A DNA stretch of 64,000 bases from Leptospira perdikensis (GTDB lineage: Bacteria; Spirochaetota; Leptospiria; Leptospirales; Leptospiraceae). The DNA is taken from contig NZ_RQGA01000003.1 of assembly GCF_004769575.1 (NCBI RefSeq), positions 1,162,695 to 1,226,694 of the forward strand, in the 5' to 3' direction. Below are positions 27,888 to 38,372 of the stretch, piece after piece. The first letter of the stretch is position 1, and every line of letters starts with the position of its first letter. Below the pieces are notes generated by a model. That model had not been told where the DNA came from. It made no database searches and saw only the letters and a program-made list of their open reading frames with translations. The translations under genes were made by a program, and so were the position numbers.

Positions 27888-28817
27888 TTGAAAACCATTC
27901 TGATTTCGGAAGGCGATCCAACAAGTATCAACTACGAGCTTATGGTTTCTGCCTTCCCATTGTTGCAATCCTTAGGGAAACGCCACCGCATCTATTTTAT
28001 CCGTGGCCCTCACAATCTCACGGTTCCCTCACTTCCAAACTTGACTCGGCCGATTGACGCACCCGGGTTTTATTCTCTCCCTTGGTCAGATTCTAAAAAA
28101 TCACGTAACTTTATTTTAGGTAAACCCTCCAAAACCTCAGGTAGGATGGCGTATGATTCTTTACTCGCTGCTATGGACTGGCAAAAGGAATTAGGCGCTG
28201 ATTTAATCACCCTTCCGCTGTCAAAAGAGTGGGTTGGAAAAGCAGGAATCAAAGGATTTAGAGGTCATACAGAAACCTTGGCTGAGTATTATAAACGCCC
28301 TACGTTTATGATGATGTCTGGTGAAAAATTAAACGTAATTCCTTTAACCACCCATGTCCCTTTGAAAGACGTGGTAAAAGAACTAAAAAAGTTTTCTTGG
28401 AAGGAACTTTCCAAAGCCCTCCTCCGTTCGAGATTTCTAAAGAATCCAAAAATTGCTTATTTGGGACTAAACCCACATGCGGGTGAAGGGGGAAAGATTG
28501 GGGATGAAGAATTGACCATCCTTGCGGCCGGTGTCCAAATCTTACGAAAAGCAAAGTTTTCTGTGGAAGGTCCACTTTCAGCAGATTCTGCTTTTTTGCC
28601 GGGGGGGTTTGCGTACGATTTGTATTTGGCAGGGTATCATGACCAGGGACTCATCCCATTTAAATTGCTTGAAGGGAAGAAGGGAGTCAATATAACCTTA
28701 GGACTGGATTTTACTCGTCTGTCCCCGGATCATGGGACAGCCTTTGACATTGCTGGAAAAGGGATCGCAGATCCAACAGGACTCATTTCCTGTTTAGAAC
28801 GACTAACGGAGACTTAA
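27888..28817 (+). CDS. pdxA: 4-hydroxythreonine-4-phosphate dehydrogenase family protein
   Basis: The 309-residue protein carries the PdxA pattern: 'LPLSKEWVGKAGIKGFRGHT' (GHTE, first metal His), 'TTHVPLKDV', 'LGLNPHAGEGGKIGDEE' (second His), 'AGYHDQGLIPFKLL' (third His) and 'SPDHGTAFDIAGKG'. It oxidises 4-phosphohydroxy-threonine in vitamin B6 synthesis. The N-terminal GDP loop is shortened ('GDPTSINYEL'). The TTG start directly abuts the bactofilin stop. Confidence 0.9.
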   Translation: MKTILISEGDPTSINYELMVSAFPLLQSLGKRHRIYFIRGPHNLTVPSLPNLTRPIDAPGFYSLPWSDSKKSRNFILGKPSKTSGRMAYDSLLAAMDWQKELGADLITLPLSKEWVGKAGIKGFRGHTETLAEYYKRPTFMMMSGEKLNVIPLTTHVPLKDVVKELKKFSWKELSKALLRSRFLKNPKIAYLGLNPHAGEGGKIGDEELTILAAGVQILRKAKFSVEGPLSADSAFLPGGFAYDLYLAGYHDQGLIPFKLLEGKKGVNITLGLDFTRLSPDHGTAFDIAGKGIADPTGLISCLERLTET

Positions 28818-28827
28818 AAAAGATTTC

Positions 28828-29250
28828 ATGACACTACTGGAAACCGTTGCCTTTCCTGTTCTTTTCATTTGGTTTGTGGGCCTTCTTCTCACTCTCTTTC
28901 GAAGAGATTTGGAGTCACATTGGAAGTTCTTTTTCTTTCTCGTGTTTTGTTTTTATTTAGTTCAGTTTTTTCCTGAATTTTGGGAAGGTGTGACTCGTTG
29001 GAAAGAAAATCCAAAAGCGGAGGCACTTCTTTGGATCTCGGCTATGGGAAATTCTATCTATGTATTTTTATTTTTTTTATGGCCTCTCGTTCTCATTCGA
29101 ATTTATTATTCCGCATCCAATAACTTAAGTAAAACCTTGATCCCTGCGCTCGCTTATGGGACGGTTCTGTATTGGGCATTATTTTTTCTTTGGACCATGT
29201 ATTCCAAAGAGTTCAATGGTTGGCTTCATCAAATTTTCACAAATAAGTAA
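28828..29250 (+). CDS. Integral membrane protein of unknown function
   Basis: The 140-residue protein has about four hydrophobic segments (residues about 4-21, 30-50, 70-92 and 108-128) and little else. It lies between pdxA and the DegT aminotransferase gene with gaps of 10 and 16 bp in the same direction. No family recognised. Confidence 0.68.
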   Translation: MTLLETVAFPVLFIWFVGLLLTLFRRDLESHWKFFFFLVFCFYLVQFFPEFWEGVTRWKENPKAEALLWISAMGNSIYVFLFFLWPLVLIRIYYSASNNLSKTLIPALAYGTVLYWALFFLWTMYSKEFNGWLHQIFTNK

Positions 29251-29266
29251 TTAAAAAGGGCATACA

Positions 29267-30388
29267 ATGGCAGTTCCATTTATAGATATCAAACGATTTG
29301 AACCAGGATTTTTGGACACCTGGAATGAAAAAGTAAAGTCCATGTCCGTAAACGCACAGTTTATCGGTGGAAACGAAGTTACAGATTTAGAAGCGGGTCT
29401 TGCTACTTGGGCAGAAACAAAATATGCCATTGGTTGTGCCAATGGAACCGATGCTTTACAATTGGCTCTTCGTGCTGTGGGAGTGGGCCGCGGTGATAAA
29501 GTTTTGTTACCGGATTCAACATTTTGGGCAACCTTTGAAGCGGTTGTGAATGTGGGTGGTGATCCTTACACCATTGATACCAATCCTGTTGATTTACAAA
29601 TGGACTTTCAAGTTTTTCAAGAAGCAGTAGAAAAAGTAAAACCAAAGGCTGCTCTGGTTGTTCATTTGTATGGATGGGGAACATCAAAAATTGAAGAACT
29701 CCGTAAATTTTGCAAAGAAAAGAATGTGGCTCTCATTGAAGATGGAGCTCAGTGTTTTGGTGTGAAACACAATGGAAAATCGTTATACAAAGATGCGCTC
29801 ATATCCACAACTTCCTTTTACCCTGCAAAGGTGTTAGGTGCTGCTGGTGACGGTGGTGCTGTATTTACAAATGATGAAGAGTTATCTATCGTGACACGTC
29901 GTCTTGTGAACCATGGAAGAACCTCTCATTACGAACATGGACTTGTGGGATGGAACTCAAGACTGGATTCTTTACAGGCAGCATTTCTCAATTTGTCTTT
30001 AAAACATCTACAAACAAGAATTGATTCCCGCAAAAAGTCACAAAACGTATATTATAAAGAACTACCGGGTTTAGGAATTGGTGTCATCCAACCACCCAAA
30101 GGTTATGACGAAAATGGTTATTGTAACGTAACTTTGGTGGATCCTGAAGTACGTCCTAAAATTGAAGCTGTTTTAAAAGACAAAGGGATTGGATTTGGAA
30201 ATATTTATCCTGGGGCCATGTCTGACCAACCTGGCGCAAAGCCATATCTCATTGAGAGATTTGGCAAAGATGGGAATGCTCGTAGGATTTCCAAATCTGT
30301 TCTCAACTTCCCTCTGTTTGCTTATATGACAGATTCGGAGCTTGACGAAGTGTTTAGCGCAATTAAGGCATATAACTCGAACAAATAA
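29267..30388 (+). CDS. DegT/DnrJ/EryC1/StrS-family aminotransferase
   Basis: The 373-residue PLP enzyme of the sugar-aminotransferase type has '[20 protein letters not shown]', '[16 protein letters not shown]' (PLP-contacting Asp) and '[20 protein letters not shown]' with the Schiff-base lysine, then '[20 protein letters not shown]'. Such enzymes aminate keto-sugars attached to nucleotides for surface polysaccharides. No other sugar-nucleotide genes are adjacent, so its substrate is uncertain. Its stop overlaps the next start by one base (TAATG). Confidence 0.92.
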   Translation: MAVPFIDIKRFEPGFLDTWNEKVKSMSVNAQFIGGNEVTDLEAGLATWAETKYAIGCANGTDALQLALRAVGVGRGDKVLLPDSTFWATFEAVVNVGGDPYTIDTNPVDLQMDFQVFQEAVEKVKPKAALVVHLYGWGTSKIEELRKFCKEKNVALIEDGAQCFGVKHNGKSLYKDALISTTSFYPAKVLGAAGDGGAVFTNDEELSIVTRRLVNHGRTSHYEHGLVGWNSRLDSLQAAFLNLSLKHLQTRIDSRKKSQNVYYKELPGLGIGVIQPPKGYDENGYCNVTLVDPEVRPKIEAVLKDKGIGFGNIYPGAMSDQPGAKPYLIERFGKDGNARRISKSVLNFPLFAYMTDSELDEVFSAIKAYNSNK

Positions 30389-31128
30389 TGGAAAAGTTTA
30401 GAGTCGGAGTTTTTCTATTTTTTTTACTCATCCTTGCGGTGTTAACTTTTAGTTTATCTAAGAGTTGGCGCCTTTATGATGATGGGTATGAAGTGACTGT
30501 AGAAACTCCAGAATCTAAAGAAAAAGACAATTCTCCTGAACCTTCTGATAATTTAGATTTAGAAGATGGAAATGGGAAAATTTATTGGAAACAATACTTT
30601 ATTTATCCACATGGACTTGTCACTGAGTCCGGTGGGTTTGGTCCTGATGGGATTTTATCTCATGCAAGAAATTTATATTCTATCAACTTAAAAGATGGAA
30701 AGGTCCAAAAACTTTTTCCTCATGATGTTTATATTTGGGATTTTTTTGCCGGCGATTTTGCCAAAAAAACTGTATCCAACACCATCGATGACCCTAAAGA
30801 AGATGTCCTAGGTTTAGAGAAAAAAATCATTATCTTAGCTGTCACTGAAGATAGCAATTTAGATGGAGTTCTCAATTATAAAGACCACAAATTGGTTTAT
30901 CTGTTTGATCCAGAGACTAGTCGACTAGAAACTGTTTTGCCTTTGGGATTCCATTTTCGTAAAGTTGTTTACAATTCTGCAAAAAACCACCTAACGTTAA
31001 TTTTAGGAAAGAACCCCGATAAACAAGTGAATAAAAGACGAAAACTCCCTGAACCGGAAATCAAACTTCATATCTTTGATTTTGATACGGTTACGTTTAA
31101 GGGAGTTCTGAGTGGATCTTTGGAATGA
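30388..31128 (+). CDS. Membrane-anchored protein of unknown function
   Basis: The 246-residue protein has one N-terminal membrane segment (residues about 7-24, 'GVFLFFLLILAVLTFSLS') followed by an acidic linker and a soluble domain with 'NLYSINLKDGKVQKLFPHDV' and 'HKLVYLFDPETSRLETVLPL', suggesting a beta-propeller-like fold outside the membrane. Translation is coupled to the aminotransferase by TAATG. Only 4 bp separate it from the convergent barrel gene. Confidence 0.68.
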   Translation: MEKFRVGVFLFFLLILAVLTFSLSKSWRLYDDGYEVTVETPESKEKDNSPEPSDNLDLEDGNGKIYWKQYFIYPHGLVTESGGFGPDGILSHARNLYSINLKDGKVQKLFPHDVYIWDFFAGDFAKKTVSNTIDDPKEDVLGLEKKIIILAVTEDSNLDGVLNYKDHKLVYLFDPETSRLETVLPLGFHFRKVVYNSAKNHLTLILGKNPDKQVNKRRKLPEPEIKLHIFDFDTVTFKGVLSGSLE

Positions 31129-31132
31129 TTCC

Positions 31133-31966
31133 TTAGTATTTACCGATTGCATCCAAATTAAAAATAAATCCAAACTGAAATCCCGCATGGTTGATTGCTT
31201 CTGAAGAGAACGCATTTGATTTAAGAATTTTACGAGATCCAAAAAGCTCTAAAGAAAAACCGAATTCTGGGGTAACGTAATAATTCATACCTAACGCAAC
31301 TCTACCACCAATTCCTGTACCTGGATGTGTGTAAGTAGGATAGTATAAATTATTCAATTGTCCCGTTCTATATTTAGCATCAAAATTGAGAATACTCACT
31401 TCTAAACCAATAAATGGATCAAATTTGTTCCTTGATAAAAAATGGTAATTCAGACCTAATCCATAGTTTCGATCCTTATAAAGGGTATTCGTTAACGGAA
31501 CTGCTTCCACATAATTTGTATATCCATTAGGACTATTTCGATCCGGATAGGCGAGTTGGTTATTTCCTTGTGCCACTACCGACATTGTACTATAGGAAAT
31601 AAACAATCCTATATGTTCAGTCAGTCCATATTCCATGGTAGCTCGTCGTGTATTTCCCGCCTGGACCTTGTCATTTGGTAAAGGGAAATTTTGCGGAAAA
31701 GGAAGTACTCCGATCATTCGAACAGGCATAACTCCGAGAGTTGCTTGTGTCCGGAGTCCGTTTTGGTAAGCTTGTTCCCTTTGGATGAGACTTCCGCCTA
31801 TATATGCGGTTTCTCCTCCAAGCGTTGACATATAAAATCCACCTTTATAAAATCCGTAAACGGCTTCCGGTTTTTGTGTCTGGGAAAAAATGGTGGTACT
31901 CAATAAACAAAAGAATATAACAAAAATAGAGGTTACTTGTGACGAATGTTTGAATACTTTTCTCAT
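31133..31966 (-). CDS. Outer-membrane beta-barrel protein
   Basis: The 277-residue protein has a signal peptide when started at 31964-31966 ('MRKVFKHSSQVTSIFVIFFC', likely cut after 'TTIFS'). The mature part alternates aromatic and polar residues in beta-strand patterns ('EHIGLFISYSTMSVVAQGNN', 'YGLGLNYHFLSRNKFDPFIG') and ends 'GFQFGFIFNLDAIGKY', with aromatics close to the C-terminus as in transmembrane barrels of the OmpW/opacity type. A longer frame upstream would place the signal peptide inside the protein, so I prefer the shorter start. Confidence 0.78.
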   Translation of the reverse strand: MRKVFKHSSQVTSIFVIFFCLLSTTIFSQTQKPEAVYGFYKGGFYMSTLGGETAYIGGSLIQREQAYQNGLRTQATLGVMPVRMIGVLPFPQNFPLPNDKVQAGNTRRATMEYGLTEHIGLFISYSTMSVVAQGNNQLAYPDRNSPNGYTNYVEAVPLTNTLYKDRNYGLGLNYHFLSRNKFDPFIGLEVSILNFDAKYRTGQLNNLYYPTYTHPGTGIGGRVALGMNYYVTPEFGFSLELFGSRKILKSNAFSSEAINHAGFQFGFIFNLDAIGKY

Positions 31967-32055
31967 TTCAGAGAATTTAACGGCCGCTTGCTGGTTTGTC
32001 AATTGATTAATTCATATTTCATTTTTTGGTTTTGAAAGTTTTACTGTCATTCAAA

Positions 32056-32085
32056 CAAAAAAGCCCTGAGATTTCTCTCAAGGCT
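32056..32085 (-). terminator. Intrinsic terminator of the sucB-lpdA-sucA operon
   Basis: On the minus strand a 10-bp stem (AGCCTTGAGA paired with TCTCAGGGCT, one G-T pair) closes a GAAA tetraloop and is followed by six T residues. It lies 44 bp past the sucA stop. On the plus strand the stem has one mismatch and a weaker T-run. Confidence 0.88.
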
Positions 32086-32128
32086 CCTTTTAAACAATTT
32101 TGATTTTTGTAGTGGGATGGCTTATTTT

Positions 32129-34897
32129 TTAAGATAAGGCATCCTTTACTAAATCTTCTTGTTCTTTTAAGTGTGTGACCACGTGCCCACAAGCAGGACT
32201 TGGGAACTCAGAACGGCCTGCATAATGCAAACGTTTGTTCTCTGGCATCACGGCTTCAATACGATCCCGAACAAAAAACCAAGCTCCTTGGTTTTTTGGT
32301 TCTTCCTGTACCCATACAAATTTTTTCAATTTTCCATAACTTGTAATCATTTGTTGGATATGGTTTTCTGGGAACGGATAGAGTTGTTCGATCCGAACGA
32401 CAGCTACGTTTTCCAATTTTTGAGCATCAATTGCTTTACGTAGGTCGTAGTATACTTTTCCAGAACAGAAAAGTAACTTCTCTACTTTTTCCGGTTTTGC
32501 TACTGGATCAGGAAGGATCTTTCTAAAAGCACCAGTGGTAATATCTTCCAAACTAGAAGCCGCATCTTTCAACCTGAGGAGTGACTTCGGTGTCATGATG
32601 ATGAGTGGCTTTCTAAAACTTTGTAAGATTTGTCGACGTAAGATGTGGAAGTACTGTGCCGGTGTGGTAAGGTTTGCCACTTGGATATTGTCCAAAGCAC
32701 AAAGTTGGAGGAAACGTTCGAGTCTTGCTGACGAGTGTTCCGGACCTTGTCCTTCGTATCCATGAGGGAGTAAACAAACAAGACCAGACATCCTTTGCCA
32801 TTTGATTTCCGAACTGGAAATGAACTGATCAAAGATCACCTGTGCGTTGTTCGCAAAGTCACCAAACTGAGCTTCCCACATCACAAGGCTATTTGGATCT
32901 GCAAGGGAATATCCATATTCAAATCCGAGACAAGAATACTCGGAAAGTGAGGAGTTCACAATATCGATCTTTGCTTGTTTGTCGCTGATGTGGTTGAGAA
33001 GGGTGAGTTTTTTCCCGTTCACAATGTCCGAAAGAGTGGCATGTCTATGAGAGAAAGTTCCTCTTTGTGCATCTTGTCCACCGAGGCGAATTGGGAATCC
33101 GTTTTCCAAAATGGAACCAAAAGAAAGAGATTCTGCAAATCCCCAGTCGATAGGAAGTTCTCCCGCTCCCATTTTTCTACGGTCTTCTAAAACCTTGATG
33201 TGTTTTGGATTCGCTGTATATCCTTCTGGAAGGGTTGTGACTGCTTTGACAATTCCACCTAATTGTTGTTGGAGGAGTTGTGTATGAACATCGGAATCCA
33301 AAGGTTCTTTGGTGTATCTTGACCAAACACCACCGAGTGTGTCTACGGTAATCCGAGTGTCTTTTTCCTTTGCTTGTTGGAAAGAGTCTTCAAGTCCTTG
33401 GGCAATTCCATCCTTAATGAATTGAATTTCATCAGGGGTGATGTCACCACGTTGCAACAATTTCTCTTCGTAAATTTTGATGGTTTTTGGATGTTTTTTG
33501 ATGATATCATACATCTGTGGTTGTGTGAAGGTTGGTTCATCCGTTTCGTTATGACCAAGTCTTCTATAACAGATAAGATCAATGATCACATCTTTTTTGA
33601 ATTTTTGACGGTATTCTAACGCAAGTTTTGTGACCCGATATGTGGCTTCCGGATCATCTCCGTTCACATGGAAAATAGGAACTTGGAAACCTTTGGCAAG
33701 GTCAGTCGCATACAAAGTAGATCTAGATTCGCTCGGTAGAGTGGTGAATCCAATTTGGTTATTGATTACAATATGGAAAGTTCCTCCAACAGTATAACCA
33801 TCTAGGTTCATCATGTTGAGAGTTTCTGCCACAACCCCTTGTCCAGCAAAGGCAGCATCCCCATGGATGGCCACTGGCATAAATTTAGAGCGGTCAATGT
33901 CTTTTGCCATTTCTTGACGGGCACGAACCGATCCAAAGATGACAGGGTCTACGGCTTCTAAGTGAGAAGGGTTGAAGGCAAGGGAGAGTTTGACTTCTTT
34001 TCCGTAATGTGTCATGACATTGTTGGAATACCCAAGATGGTATTTAACGTCCGCATAACCAAGTTGGCCTGGGTTTAATTTTTCTTCGAACTCAGCAAAG
34101 ATAAGGCCCGCAGGTTTACGAATGATGTTTACAAGCACATTCAAACGCCCCCTGTGCGCCATACCAATCACAAGTGCATCCATTTTATGACCACCCGCTT
34201 CTTCCACAAGGGTATCAAGCATAGGGATCATAGTTTCCCCACCTTCGAGAGAAAAACGTTTTTTCCCTACGAATTTTTTAGCGAGGAAGTTTTCGAAACT
34301 GTCAGCTTGGTAAAGTTTTTCAAACAAACGTAAGGCGGTTTTTTTGCTGATGGGTTCGTTGTTTGCGAGTGGTTCCATACGATTTTGTAACCACTCTCTT
34401 TCCTCATCATTGACGAGGTAGTAGTGTTCACAACCGATAGATCCGCAATAGGTTTTTTCAAACCAATCGATGACGTCTTTTAGTTTTGCTTTCCCAAGAT
34501 TCACAATTCCGGAATCCACTTCTGTTTCTAAGTCGCTAGATTTTAGGGCTTTGACTTTGAGGTCGATGAATTCGCGGTTGGGTTTGTTGATTCCGAGTGG
34601 GTCGAGGTTTGCTGCTAAGTGCCCTTGTCTTCTGTAGGCATTGAGAAGGTTGATGATACCGAAGTCGCTGAGTGAAGAACCTTTCCGGTGTTCGGTGGAT
34701 GCGTAATTTACATATCCATTTCCATTAAATCCATTCCCGTTGGAACCGTTACTGGATACGGATGTTCTTTCCAGTTCTCCAAAAAAGTCGATCCAGTCTT
34801 TTGAAAGACTTTGCGGATCTTCTTTGAACTGTTTGTAATACTCTTCCAATAATACGACGTTATCGCCGTATAAACTCATCATCTGGTCGGTTGTCAT
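32129..34897 (-). CDS. sucA: 2-oxoglutarate dehydrogenase E1 component
   Basis: The 922-residue thiamine-diphosphate enzyme decarboxylates 2-oxoglutarate and passes the succinyl group to E2. Signatures include '[20 protein letters not shown]', '[17 protein letters not shown]' (thiamine-binding motif start), 'INNQIGFTT', '[20 protein letters not shown]', and C-terminal '[20 protein letters not shown]'. The N-terminus starts with the usual E2-binding segment ('[20 protein letters not shown]'). A GGGAG site precedes the ATG. It is the last gene of the operon, before the terminator. Confidence 0.97.
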   Translation of the reverse strand: MTTDQMMSLYGDNVVLLEEYYKQFKEDPQSLSKDWIDFFGELERTSVSSNGSNGNGFNGNGYVNYASTEHRKGSSLSDFGIINLLNAYRRQGHLAANLDPLGINKPNREFIDLKVKALKSSDLETEVDSGIVNLGKAKLKDVIDWFEKTYCGSIGCEHYYLVNDEEREWLQNRMEPLANNEPISKKTALRLFEKLYQADSFENFLAKKFVGKKRFSLEGGETMIPMLDTLVEEAGGHKMDALVIGMAHRGRLNVLVNIIRKPAGLIFAEFEEKLNPGQLGYADVKYHLGYSNNVMTHYGKEVKLSLAFNPSHLEAVDPVIFGSVRARQEMAKDIDRSKFMPVAIHGDAAFAGQGVVAETLNMMNLDGYTVGGTFHIVINNQIGFTTLPSESRSTLYATDLAKGFQVPIFHVNGDDPEATYRVTKLALEYRQKFKKDVIIDLICYRRLGHNETDEPTFTQPQMYDIIKKHPKTIKIYEEKLLQRGDITPDEIQFIKDGIAQGLEDSFQQAKEKDTRITVDTLGGVWSRYTKEPLDSDVHTQLLQQQLGGIVKAVTTLPEGYTANPKHIKVLEDRRKMGAGELPIDWGFAESLSFGSILENGFPIRLGGQDAQRGTFSHRHATLSDIVNGKKLTLLNHISDKQAKIDIVNSSLSEYSCLGFEYGYSLADPNSLVMWEAQFGDFANNAQVIFDQFISSSEIKWQRMSGLVCLLPHGYEGQGPEHSSARLERFLQLCALDNIQVANLTTPAQYFHILRRQILQSFRKPLIIMTPKSLLRLKDAASSLEDITTGAFRKILPDPVAKPEKVEKLLFCSGKVYYDLRKAIDAQKLENVAVVRIEQLYPFPENHIQQMITSYGKLKKFVWVQEEPKNQGAWFFVRDRIEAVMPENKRLHYAGRSEFPSPACGHVVTHLKEQEDLVKDALS

Positions 34898-34931
34898 ATA
34901 ATCTCCCTAAAACAACAAAACAACAGTTAAA

Positions 34932-36338
34932 TTACGAATGGATCGACCATTTCGCATCAGCATCCATCGCCGCTTCCCGAAGCACTTCGGAAAGAGTGGG
35001 GTGGGCATGTGTAGAACGAGCAATGTCTTCCGCACTGGCTCCAAATTCAAAAGCAATCGCAGCTTCCGCTATCATATCGGAGGCCCGAGGACCTACGATA
35101 TAAACTCCAAGAAGTTTATCCGTTTTTTTGTCAGCGATGACTTTTACTTGTCCATCCGTTTCGTTCATGGCTTTGGCACGAGCGTTCGGTTTGAACATGT
35201 ACTTACCCACTTTGTATTCGATACCTTTTGCTTTTAGTTCTTCTTCGCCGAGTCCCACCCAAGCCACTTCTGGCCAAGTGTAAACGATAGAAGGAATGGC
35301 TTTGTAATTTACATGGCCATACTTTCCACAAATGAGTTCGGCAACAGCAATCCCTTCGTCTTCTGCTTTGTGAGCAAGCATCGGGCCATCGACCACATCC
35401 CCAATCGCATAGATATTTGGGATATTGGTTTGGAATTTATTGAGTTCTACTTTTACGCGGCCACGGTCAGTCATTTCGACTCCAATTTCTTTGGCACCGA
35501 GTCCGTCCGTGTTGGGACGGCGACCAATGGAAACAAGAACCTTGTCTCCTTCGAGAATGGTTTTTTTGCCGTCTTTGCCTTCGATTTCTACTTCTACTTT
35601 TTTGCCTTTGACTTTGGCACCATGGACTTTGGTTTCAAAGAGAAAACCTATCCCTTGCCCAGTTAACAATCGTTCCGCTAAACTGGATATGGCTTGGTCA
35701 GCCGTTCCGAAAAGACGTGGCATGAGTTCTACCACAGTGACTTTAGCACCAAGGCGTAACCATACAGATCCCAGTTCCAAACCAATCACACCTGCACCGA
35801 CAATGATCAGGTGTTCTGGAACAGAATCCAAACCGATTGCGTGGTCAGAGGTGATGATGTTTTTTCCATCTACAGGAAGGGGAGGAATTTCAATTGGGGT
35901 AGATCCGGAAGCAATGATGATGTTTGTTCCAGCTATGGATTCTTTTTTACCATCTTCTGCGGTGATCGAAATTTCTGTTTTAGATACAAAACTGGCATGA
36001 CCCAAATAACGAGTGATTTTGTTTTTTTTCATCAGGTAGTCTACACCGGATGTCACCTCAGAAACCACTTTGTCTTTACGTGCCATCATCTTCGCGATAT
36101 CGATTTTTACATCTTTTACGGAGATTCCATGGTCGGCTAATTTGTGTTTTGTTTTGTGATATTCTTCAGAAGAATCGAGAAGGGCTTTGGAAGGGATACA
36201 ACCTACGTTGAGACAAGTCCCACCGAGTGTTTTTCTTTTTTCAATGATGGCTACTTTTTTGCCGAGTTGGGCTGCGCGAACCGCCGCCACATACCCACCA
36301 GGACCTGCACCAATGACAATGATATCGTATTGTTCCAT
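34932..36338 (-). CDS. lpdA: Dihydrolipoyl dehydrogenase (E3)
   Basis: The 468-residue flavoprotein regenerates oxidised lipoamide for 2-oxoacid dehydrogenases. It starts '[20 protein letters not shown]' (FAD loop), has the redox disulphide '[17 protein letters not shown]', a second Rossmann loop '[20 protein letters not shown]', and the C-terminal '[15 protein letters not shown]' with the catalytic His-Glu pair. The start at 36336-36338 has an AAGGA site; a longer start lacks one. It is the middle gene of the operon, 7 bp after sucB and 34 bp before sucA. Confidence 0.97.
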   Translation of the reverse strand: MEQYDIIVIGAGPGGYVAAVRAAQLGKKVAIIEKRKTLGGTCLNVGCIPSKALLDSSEEYHKTKHKLADHGISVKDVKIDIAKMMARKDKVVSEVTSGVDYLMKKNKITRYLGHASFVSKTEISITAEDGKKESIAGTNIIIASGSTPIEIPPLPVDGKNIITSDHAIGLDSVPEHLIIVGAGVIGLELGSVWLRLGAKVTVVELMPRLFGTADQAISSLAERLLTGQGIGFLFETKVHGAKVKGKKVEVEIEGKDGKKTILEGDKVLVSIGRRPNTDGLGAKEIGVEMTDRGRVKVELNKFQTNIPNIYAIGDVVDGPMLAHKAEDEGIAVAELICGKYGHVNYKAIPSIVYTWPEVAWVGLGEEELKAKGIEYKVGKYMFKPNARAKAMNETDGQVKVIADKKTDKLLGVYIVGPRASDMIAEAAIAFEFGASAEDIARSTHAHPTLSEVLREAAMDADAKWSIHS

Positions 36339-36345
36339 AAAATCC

Positions 36346-37569
36346 TTAAACCTCAAAGAGGAGTCTAGTTGGGTCCTCTACCATTTCTTTGATTTTCACA
36401 AGGAACTGAACCGCTTCCTTTCCATCCACAATTCTGTGGTCATAAGAAAGAGCCAAATACATCATAGGGCGAATGACAATTTGGTCATTCACAACTACCG
36501 CGCGTTTGACGATATTGTGCATTCCAAGAATTCCCGATTGTGGAGGGTTGAGGATGGGTGTCGACATCATCGATCCATACACACCACCATTGGAGATGGA
36601 GAAAGTCCCACCTTCCATGTCTTCGAGAGAGATTTTTCCGTCTTTGACTTTGCCGGCAAGTCTTGCGATCTCTTGTTCCACACCAGCAAAACTAAGTAGG
36701 TCGGCATTACGCACAATCGGAACCACAAGACCTTTGGGTCCACCCACAGCCACTCCGATATCATAGAAGTTTTTGTAGACGATGTCTGTTCCGCGAATTT
36801 CTGCATTGATGGCAGGATATGCTTTGAGAGCGGCCACCACTGCTTTGGTGAAAAGTGACATGAATCCAAGACCCACACCGTGAGTTTCTTTGAACTTGTC
36901 TTTGTATTTATTACGAAGGTCCATAATCGGAGACATATCCACTTCGTTGAAAGTGGTAAGGATGGCTGCCGTATGTTGTGCACTCACCAACCGATTAGCG
37001 ATGGTTTGGCGAAGTTTTGTCATCGGCACAACGGTTTCTCTTGGACCGGCATTTGCCGAAACCACAACCGCTTTCGGAATCTCAGGGCTTGTTGCTACTT
37101 TCGGAGCACCGGCAGCGCCACCTTTTTCCATAAAAAGGATCACATCTTCTTTTGTGATTTGTCCGTTGCGACCAGTTCCCGTGATTTTTGAAATATCTAA
37201 TTTGTTTTCTTCGATGAGTTTACGAGCAGCAGGAGGAAGTTCTTCATTCACTTTGCCCGTGTTAGGTTGCGCATTTGGTGTTTCCGCTTTCGGAGCTTGG
37301 ACAGTGGAACTCGCAGGAGCCGATGCCACAGCACCTTCTTCAATGGTACCCATGATATCACGCACGTGAACTACATCCCCGACCTTTTTGGAGATGGATT
37401 TTAAAACCCCGGAAGTGGGAGCAGGGATCTCTAATGAGACTTTGTCTGTTTCTAAAATAGCGAGCACTTCGTCTACTTTTACGGCATCGCCTTCTTTTTT
37501 GGTCCAAGCACTGATAGTCGCTTCGGTTACGGATTCCCCCATCTCGGGGACTTTGATTTCTATTGCCAT
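36346..37569 (-). CDS. sucB: Dihydrolipoyllysine succinyltransferase (E2 of 2-oxoglutarate dehydrogenase)
   Basis: The 407-residue protein has one lipoyl domain (residues 1-75, '[17 protein letters not shown]' with the lipoylated lysine), an Ala/Pro-rich linker, a peripheral-subunit-binding domain ('[20 protein letters not shown]', about 112-131) and the catalytic core ending in '[20 protein letters not shown]' with the HRxxDG active site. It transfers succinyl groups to CoA. It is the first gene of the operon; AAGGA precedes the ATG. Confidence 0.96.
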   Translation of the reverse strand: MAIEIKVPEMGESVTEATISAWTKKEGDAVKVDEVLAILETDKVSLEIPAPTSGVLKSISKKVGDVVHVRDIMGTIEEGAVASAPASSTVQAPKAETPNAQPNTGKVNEELPPAARKLIEENKLDISKITGTGRNGQITKEDVILFMEKGGAAGAPKVATSPEIPKAVVVSANAGPRETVVPMTKLRQTIANRLVSAQHTAAILTTFNEVDMSPIMDLRNKYKDKFKETHGVGLGFMSLFTKAVVAALKAYPAINAEIRGTDIVYKNFYDIGVAVGGPKGLVVPIVRNADLLSFAGVEQEIARLAGKVKDGKISLEDMEGGTFSISNGGVYGSMMSTPILNPPQSGILGMHNIVKRAVVVNDQIVIRPMMYLALSYDHRIVDGKEAVQFLVKIKEMVEDPTRLLFEV

Positions 37570-37714
37570 GAAATATTCCTTAGCAGGTTTTTAGAGAAAA
37601 ATAGCGTTTTTGAGGAGAGAGATCCCATTTGAATCTAAGACTACGGTAACTTAGTTGAAGGTAAAAACGCAAGCGGAAAAAACGAAAAGGCCTTGAGTTT
37701 CAGTTGGACTGCCT

Positions 37715-38260
37715 GTGCTTAGAGGAATGATCCGTTCTTTTCAAGGCCATACACCTTCCCTCCACCCCACGGCCTGGGTGGCACCCTCTGCCGACGTACT
37801 TGGAAAAGTCACGATTGGCGAAGAGTCTTCCATTTGGTTCCAATGTGTACTTCGTGGTGACGTAAATACCATCACGATTGGCAAACATGTCAACATTCAA
37901 GACATGACTTTGGTACATGTGGCAAGAGATCTGTTTCCCGTCACCATTGGAGATTATGTATCCATTGGCCACCATGCGACCATCCACGGTTGTGTTTTGC
38001 GGGATCATAGTTTTGTGGGGATGGGGGCCATGCTTATGGACGATGTAGAGATCGGAGAGTGGTCCTTTGTGGGTGCAGGTTCCCTCGTTCCTCCTGGGAA
38101 AAAAATCCCGCCAGGAGTTCTCATCATGGGAAGCCCCGCCAAAATCATCCGCGACATTACAGACAAGGACCGCGAGATCATCACTCGCACCGCAAACAAC
38201 TATGCCAAGTATAAAGAAAACTATCGCAATGAAGGGATTGGGGGCACATCCCTTTCCTAA
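37715..38260 (+). CDS. Gamma-carbonic anhydrase family (hexapeptide) protein
   Basis: The 181-residue left-handed beta-helix protein has hexapeptide turns ('[20 protein letters not shown]', '[20 protein letters not shown]') and the metal-binding histidine region '[18 protein letters not shown]', as in YrdA/PaaY-type gamma-carbonic anhydrases. These proteins bind zinc or iron and some hydrate CO2. A GTG at 37715 and an ATG at 37727 are both possible starts; GAGGA directly abuts the ATG, which is unusual. The stop codon is inside a hairpin (38250-38269). Confidence 0.88.
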   Translation: MLRGMIRSFQGHTPSLHPTAWVAPSADVLGKVTIGEESSIWFQCVLRGDVNTITIGKHVNIQDMTLVHVARDLFPVTIGDYVSIGHHATIHGCVLRDHSFVGMGAMLMDDVEIGEWSFVGAGSLVPPGKKIPPGVLIMGSPAKIIRDITDKDREIITRTANNYAKYKENYRNEGIGGTSLS

Positions 38261-38269
38261 CGGAAAGGG
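38250..38269 (+). other. Hairpin over the stop codon of the gamma-carbonic anhydrase gene
   Basis: A perfect 8-bp inverted repeat (CCCTTTCC/GGAAAGGG) encloses TAAC, which contains the stop codon. No T-run follows. Its right arm can also pair with 38325-38330. Confidence 0.55.
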
Positions 38270-38330
38270 ACCGCGCTATTCGCGCAAGTCTTATCGCATC
38301 CTGCGATAAGGATTTCCGCTTCTATCCCTT
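38265..38330. repeat. Structured palindromic intergenic element, possibly a dispersed repeat
   Basis: The outer arms AAGGGA (38265-38270) and TCCCTT (38325-38330) enclose a perfect 9-bp hairpin at 38290-38310 (CTTATCGCA/TGCGATAAG, 3-nt loop) and a small GC-rich hairpin (CGCG arms) at about 38272-38284. The layout is like a three-way junction. It does not code for protein and differs in base content from its AT-rich surroundings. Whether other copies exist in the genome cannot be seen here. Confidence 0.5.
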
Positions 38331-38372
38331 GTGCCCTGTCATTAACATCCAAAACATTTTTTTATCGTATGT

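Noticed and set aside
35425..36000. Long plus-strand frame of 191 codons opposite lpdA, and similar ones opposite sucB
   Set aside because: They mirror highly conserved enzymes on the other strand, have Ser/Pro-rich composition and no ribosome sites; they are shadows.
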